Shown here: piece after piece, positions 6,337 to 10,094 of the stretch
How the letters are laid out: every line of letters begins with the position of its first letter
Position numbering within the stretch: the first letter of the stretch is position 1
DNA from: Campylobacterales bacterium
Lineage (GTDB): Bacteria; Campylobacterota; Campylobacteria; Campylobacterales; QNZT01
Length of the DNA stretch: 10,094 nt
Assembly: GCA_015489185.1 (NCBI GenBank)
Contig: WGAE01000095.1
Coordinates: forward strand, 1 to 10,094
Direction: 5' to 3'
Translations under genes and position numbers: made by a program
Notes under the pieces: model-generated
What the model saw: only the letters and a program-made list of their open reading frames with translations
Told to the model about the DNA's origin: nothing
Databases searched by the model: none

Positions 6337-8034
6337 ATGTTAAACGAGGCGGGCGTAAAAGCTCATAGTAAAAGTGCCATCGAGGCGATGGATTTAGGTG
6401 ATGAAGATGACTTTGCTTCGATGTTTGAAGCTTCTCTGAAAGAGGAGAAAGGCGGGAATATTGTTGAAGGTGTGATTGTTGCGGATAAGCCGGAAGAGAA
6501 CAGTGTGCTTGTCGATGTGGGTAAAAAGCAGGAAGGGATTCTCCGTCGTGACGAAATCGTCGACGAAGAGGGAAATCTGCTTTTTAATGTCGGTGACAAG
6601 ATCACCGTGATGATCACGGGTTACAGAAACGAGCGTCCGGGGCTCTCTTACAAAAAAGCGTTGCGAACGAAAAAAGTGGAAGAGTTCGTACAAAATTATG
6701 ATGAAAACGGTGAGCCGGTCGTACTTGAGGGCAAAGTAATCGGAAAAAACAAAGGCGGTTTCATTGTCGAAACGAACGAAGGTATCGAAGTCTTTTTACC
6801 GAAATCGCAGGCGTATCTGAAAGATACGAAATCGACGATCGGTAAGAAGGTAAAACTTCAGGTGCTCAAAGTCGACAAAGAGAACAATTCGATCGTTGGT
6901 TCGCGTAAAGTGCTGATCGAAGCGGATCGCGCGAAGAAGAAAGAGATCATCGACAAGCTGCTCAACAGCGACGAGCCGGTTGAAGGAACGATTAAAAAGA
7001 TCACCAGTTACGGAATGTTCGTCGATGTCGGCGGTGTGGACGGACTGGTGCACTACAGCGAAATCAGCTACAAAGGTCCGGTCAATCCCTCCAAACTTTA
7101 CGAAGAGGGTGAAGTAGTACCGGTCAAAGCGATCGGTTACGATGAAGCAAAAAGACATCTTTCACTCTCTATTAAAGCAGCGACGCCGAATCCGTGGGAT
7201 GATCTGGCAGAGCAGCTTGAAGTGGGCGATGCGGTAAAAGTACAGGTGAGCAATATCGAACCGTACGGTGCGTTTGTTGATCTTGGGAACGATGTGGAAG
7301 GTTTCCTGCATGTATCCGAGATTTCCTGGGATAAAAATATCAAACATCCAAAAGATTATCTTGAAGTAGGTCAGGAGATCGACGTCGAGATCGTCGAAAT
7401 GGATTTTGAAAAGCAAAAACTGCGCGTCTCTTTGAAAAATGTGCTTCCGAAACCGTTTGATGAATTCAAAAAGAGTCATAAAGCGGGCGATGTCGTCAAA
7501 GGCGAAGTGACGACGCTTACCGATTTTGGTGCATTTGTCAAAATCGGCGGTGTCGAAGGATTGCTTCATAACGAAGACGTTTCATGGGACAGGAAAGTCA
7601 AAGCCAAAGATGTGCTCAAACCGGGAGATGAAGTCGAAGTCAAAATTGTACGGATCGATCATGAACGTGAAAAGATTTCGTTGAGTAAAAAAGAGCTTGA
7701 AGAGAGTCCGATCGAAAAATTCGCCAAAGCGCACAAACCGAATGAAATTGTCAAAGCAAAAGTGCGTGATATCAAAGATTTCGGTGTCTTCGTAGAACTG
7801 GAAGAGGGAGTTGACGCACTGATCCGTCATGAAGATCTGGGTGAAAAGAAAGCGGATGAGCTTGAGATCGGTGAAGAGATCGAAGCGGCGATTTCATTTA
7901 TCGACGTGGAGAAGAATCGTATCAGACTCTCGGTCAGAAAAGTTTCCAGAATCAAAGAGAAAGAGGCGCTCAATGCCTACAACGACGATACTAAAATCAC
8001 GCTCGGGGATGTGATCAAAGATCAGCTGAAATAA
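6337..8034 (+). CDS. rpsA: 30S ribosomal protein S1
   Basis: Binds mRNA at the 30S platform and helps start translation, especially on structured leaders. It has 565 residues (E. coli 557) and six S1 OB-fold repeats at about 40-107, 126-192, 213-280, 297-367, 384-452 and 469-535. Repeats 3-6 have the classic pattern GMFVDVGGVDGLVHYSEIS, GAFVDLGNDVEGFLHVSEIS, and so on; repeats 1 and 2, which dock to S2 in other bacteria, are more divergent, as expected. About 40 residues, partly acidic, precede the first repeat, some 20 more than in E. coli. I chose ATG 6337, 6 nt after AAAAGG. GTG at 6334 directly before it is possible but only 3 nt from that site. The next gene follows after 3 nt. Confidence 0.96.
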   Translation: MLNEAGVKAHSKSAIEAMDLGDEDDFASMFEASLKEEKGGNIVEGVIVADKPEENSVLVDVGKKQEGILRRDEIVDEEGNLLFNVGDKITVMITGYRNERPGLSYKKALRTKKVEEFVQNYDENGEPVVLEGKVIGKNKGGFIVETNEGIEVFLPKSQAYLKDTKSTIGKKVKLQVLKVDKENNSIVGSRKVLIEADRAKKKEIIDKLLNSDEPVEGTIKKITSYGMFVDVGGVDGLVHYSEISYKGPVNPSKLYEEGEVVPVKAIGYDEAKRHLSLSIKAATPNPWDDLAEQLEVGDAVKVQVSNIEPYGAFVDLGNDVEGFLHVSEISWDKNIKHPKDYLEVGQEIDVEIVEMDFEKQKLRVSLKNVLPKPFDEFKKSHKAGDVVKGEVTTLTDFGAFVKIGGVEGLLHNEDVSWDRKVKAKDVLKPGDEVEVKIVRIDHEREKISLSKKELEESPIEKFAKAHKPNEIVKAKVRDIKDFGVFVELEEGVDALIRHEDLGEKKADELEIGEEIEAAISFIDVEKNRIRLSVRKVSRIKEKEALNAYNDDTKITLGDVIKDQLK

Positions 8035-8037
8035 CCG

Positions 8038-8298
8038 ATGCGCAAGACCGGACGGCTGTACCTGCTTTTTAGCTTCCTGACATTGGTGCTGGCGGGTATG
8101 CTGTTTGGCATCTACCGTTATACCCCGGTAAAACTTCCCGACACCTTTTCGCCCAAAGCAGAGGCGTTGCCGGAAGATTTGCGGCAGGTACTCGATGCGG
8201 TCTCCGAAAAAGATAGCTGGATCTATCGAATGCGGCTGCACCGCAAACAGAACGTTTTTTCCTATCCGCGCACTGTATATCATATCAATCTAAATTAG
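8038..8298 (+). CDS. Small membrane-anchored protein of unknown function
   Basis: An 86-residue protein. The basic start MRKTGR is followed by one hydrophobic helix (about residues 7-26, LYLLFSFLTLVLAGMLFGIY), with no cysteine for a lipobox and no clear signal-peptidase site, so it is probably an N-in anchor with about 58 residues in the periplasm. The outer part (PVKLPDTFSPKAEALPEDL..., then a basic stretch MRLHRKQ and SYPRTVYHI) matches no domain I know. It starts 3 nt after rpsA and ends 8 nt before serA, so it is very likely co-transcribed. The ribosome binding site would lie inside the end of rpsA and is weak. From memory C. jejuni has a small putative periplasmic protein (Cj0892c) in the same slot, which supports this as a real, conserved gene. 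Confidence 0.8.
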   Translation: MRKTGRLYLLFSFLTLVLAGMLFGIYRYTPVKLPDTFSPKAEALPEDLRQVLDAVSEKDSWIYRMRLHRKQNVFSYPRTVYHINLN

Positions 8299-8306
8299 GG
8301 GAGTCT

Positions 8307-9893
8307 ATGCAAACAAAAAAAGTTATTGTCTGCGATAAAATTCATCAGAAGGGTCTGGAAATTCTTTCAGAGCAAAGTGACATCGAGTTTCTGGATGCTT
8401 CGGATGTTGACAAAGAGAAATTGCTTGATATCATTGGGGAGTACGATGTCGCGATTACACGCAGTTCAACCGACGTCGATGCTCGTTTTTTAGAGCATGC
8501 AAAACGAATGAAAGCGATCGTTCGTGCCGGCGTCGGTGTGGATAATGTCGACATTGAGGGGTGCAGCAAGCGCGGTATTATTGTCATGAACGTTCCTACG
8601 GCAAATACGATTGCCGCGGTTGAGTTGACGATGGCGCATATGCTGGCGGCTGCCAGAAGTTTTCCAAACGCACACAACCATCTGAAACTTGAACGTGTAT
8701 GGAAACGTGAAAAGTGGTACGGGATTGAACTCAAAGATAAAAAACTGGGGATCATCGGTTTTGGAAATATCGGTAGCCGTGTTGCTAAACGTGCGCTCGC
8801 GTTTGAGATGGAGGTAATTACCTACGATCCCTATATCGATCCGGCAAAAGCACTCGATATGGGTGTGACTTATACGCGTAATTTTGACGATATCCTTGCC
8901 TGTGATTTTATCACGATCCATACCCCCAAGACCAAAGAGACGATCGATATGATCGGTAAAGATGAGATTGCGAAGATGAAGGATGGTGTACGGCTCATCA
9001 ACTGTGCACGTGGCGGGTTGTATAACGAAGATGCACTCTATGAAGGACTTAAAAGCGGTAAAATCGCATGGGCGGGGATTGATGTTTTTGTAAAAGAGCC
9101 GGCTACTGACAATAAACTGCTTGATCTTGAAAATGTGTCGGTTACACCGCACCTGGGTGCGAATACTCTTGAGTCACAGGAAAAGATCGCAACACAGGCG
9201 GTAGAACAGGCAATCAGTGCGGCACGCGGTACCAGCTATCCGAATGCGCTGAATTTGCCGATCAAAGAGAGTGAATTGCCCGCATTTGTCAAACCGTATC
9301 TCGAGTTGGCGCAGAAGATCGGGTATCTTGCGGCGCAGATCAATGTCGGTCCGATCAAGAAGTTCAAAGTCGAGGCGGAAGGGGATGTCGCCGAGTATGT
9401 CGACAGTTTGCGTACGTTTGCGCTGGTAGGTGCGCTCAAAGAGGCGATGGGCGAAAAGATCAACTATGTCAATGCCGAATTTGTCGCCAAAGAGAGCGGG
9501 ATCGATTTGCAGAGCAATGTCGTGCCCAATCAGAGTGAGTACAAAAACAAGATCGAAATTATCCTGACGACCGATCGTCATACGATTCGTATCGGAGGAA
9601 CGGTCTTTTCAGATACCCATGAAAAGATCGTGAATATCAACGATATCAAACTCGACTTCAAACCCAAAGGGAAAATGCTTTTCTTCTCTAACGAAGATAA
9701 ACGCGGTGTTATCGCACAGATTACGACAGCGCTCAGCACACATGATATTAACATTGCCGATTTCAGACTCGGAAGGGACGGCAAGGGGTCTGCACTTGCG
9801 GTTGTGCTGGTTGATGATGAAATTTCCAAAGAGGTATTACGCGAACTGGAAGCGATTCCGGAATGCAACTGGGTCGCTTACGCGGTTATCTGA
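8307..9893 (+). CDS. serA: D-3-phosphoglycerate dehydrogenase
   Basis: Oxidises 3-phosphoglycerate to 3-phosphohydroxypyruvate with NAD, the first step of serine synthesis. It has 528 residues, the long form with an extra intervening domain, as in Bacillus and Mycobacterium (E. coli 410). The substrate domain (1-100 and about 287-315) holds VRAGVGVDNVD (72-82). The Rossmann domain has GFGNIG (151-156) with Asp174 (TYDPY) as the NAD-selecting acid. The catalytic set is Arg235 (CARGG), Glu264 (KEPA) and His282 (PHLGANT). An allosteric substrate-binding-type domain spans about 320-450. A C-terminal ACT domain (about 456-527, RGVIAQITTALSTHDINIADFRLGR-like) suggests serine feedback control. AGGGGAG (8297-8303) lies just before the ATG. 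It is the last gene of the run. Confidence 0.96.
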   Translation: MQTKKVIVCDKIHQKGLEILSEQSDIEFLDASDVDKEKLLDIIGEYDVAITRSSTDVDARFLEHAKRMKAIVRAGVGVDNVDIEGCSKRGIIVMNVPTANTIAAVELTMAHMLAAARSFPNAHNHLKLERVWKREKWYGIELKDKKLGIIGFGNIGSRVAKRALAFEMEVITYDPYIDPAKALDMGVTYTRNFDDILACDFITIHTPKTKETIDMIGKDEIAKMKDGVRLINCARGGLYNEDALYEGLKSGKIAWAGIDVFVKEPATDNKLLDLENVSVTPHLGANTLESQEKIATQAVEQAISAARGTSYPNALNLPIKESELPAFVKPYLELAQKIGYLAAQINVGPIKKFKVEAEGDVAEYVDSLRTFALVGALKEAMGEKINYVNAEFVAKESGIDLQSNVVPNQSEYKNKIEIILTTDRHTIRIGGTVFSDTHEKIVNINDIKLDFKPKGKMLFFSNEDKRGVIAQITTALSTHDINIADFRLGRDGKGSALAVVLVDDEISKEVLRELEAIPECNWVAYAVI

Positions 9894-9914
9894 CGAAGAG
9901 TCTCTTCCAAACAC

Positions 9915-9947
9915 GATATTCCGGGGGGTTCGCACGCCTGGAATATC
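9915..9947 (+). terminator. Stem-loop after serA, possible transcript end
   Basis: GATATTCC (9915-9922) pairs exactly with GGAATATC (9940-9947). The stem can extend inward by one G-U and two G-C pairs to 11 bp, with an 11-nt loop. It lies 21 nt after the serA stop, where a terminator of the operon is expected. The following bases (AGGGCTTCCTAAT) are not U-rich, so this is not a canonical intrinsic terminator. It could be a processed 3' end or a Rho-dependent site. A smaller palindrome, GAAGAG-T-CTCTTC, sits at 9895-9907. Confidence 0.4.
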
Positions 9948-10011
9948 AGGGCTTCCTAATAAAATTATAAGTATCATTCCAGTAAAATCTAAACTATTTT
10001 TATATCTGATA

Positions 10012-10017
10012 TATAAT
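10012..10017 (+). promoter_or_regulatory. Possible -10 box pointing out of the window
   Basis: A perfect TATAAT in an AT-rich stretch (9955-10025) without a recognisable -35 box. If used, transcription would start near 10024 and run rightwards into whatever follows the window. No gene start is supported before the edge. AT-rich DNA throws up such hexamers by chance, so confidence is low. Confidence 0.3.
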
Positions 10018-10026
10018 CTGATTTTG

Positions 10027-10048
10027 CTACGTCTTCATGAAGTCGTAG
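10027..10048. repeat. 22-nt near-perfect palindrome
   Basis: CTACG-T-CTTCATGAAG-T-CGTAG, symmetric about 10037/10038 with a single T/T mismatch pair. It lies 10 nt downstream of the possible -10 box, where an operator or a 5'-end hairpin could act on a transcript leaving the window. It may equally be an unrelated short repeat or the edge of an element that continues past the window. Confidence 0.5.
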
Positions 10049-10094
10049 TCAAGTGTATCGTCAAAGAGGTTTCACCAACGTCAAGGTACCTGTC

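Noticed and set aside
9923..9946. GGTTCG-like segment after serA as a tRNA fragment or attachment site
   Set aside because: The flanking bases do not form a T-arm with a matching acceptor stem; the segment is explained by the stem-loop at 9915-9947.
9964..9969. TATAAT on the minus strand pointing toward the serA 3' end
   Set aside because: No minus-strand gene follows and no -35 box is visible; probably chance in AT-rich DNA.

Overview
The window looks like a piece of a Campylobacterota (epsilonproteobacterial) chromosome, probably a free-living sulfur- or hydrogen-oxidising type such as a Sulfurimonas/Sulfurovum/Sulfuricurvum relative. The evidence is the gene order HIT - pheS - pheT - aroA - ispH - rpsA - small membrane protein - serA, with HIT divergent. 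From memory this matches the Campylobacter jejuni order from Cj0898 (HIT) down to Cj0891c (serA). Base composition and codon use (many GCG ATC GAA / GTC AAA GAG type runs) suggest a moderate-GC member. The genus assignment is inference.

Layout. Positions 1-146 (minus) hold the 5' end of a small MNT-type nucleotidyltransferase gene, cut by the window edge, with its own -10 box near 176-181. Positions 147-287 are AT-rich and non-coding, and contain an imperfect palindrome (240-275) that folds fully only as minus-strand RNA, just past the HIT stop codon. HIT runs 644 to 288 on the minus strand. The divergent spacer 645-865 carries a perfect 28-bp inverted repeat (694-772) and AT-rich probable promoter DNA.

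From 866 to 9893 the plus strand is almost fully coding. pheS, pheT, aroA and ispH overlap by 4, 4 and 11 nt, which suggests one mRNA with translational coupling. A good sigma-70-like promoter sits inside the last codons of ispH and probably gives rpsA its own high-level expression. rpsA, an 86-residue membrane-anchored protein of unknown function and serA follow with gaps of 3 and 8 nt. The last 201 bases (9894-10094) hold a stem-loop after serA, a possible -10 box and a short palindrome; I see no gene I can support there.

Together the genes are core housekeeping: both subunits of phenylalanyl-tRNA synthetase, the shikimate-pathway step leading to phenylalanine, tyrosine and tryptophan, the last step of the MEP isoprenoid pathway, ribosomal protein S1, and the first step of serine synthesis. 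This is an ordinary core region, not an obvious new defence or mobile system. The points most worth a second look are the apparently degenerate editing site of PheT, the perfect 28-bp inverted repeat, the strand-asymmetric RNA hairpin after HIT, and the uncharacterised membrane protein between rpsA and serA.
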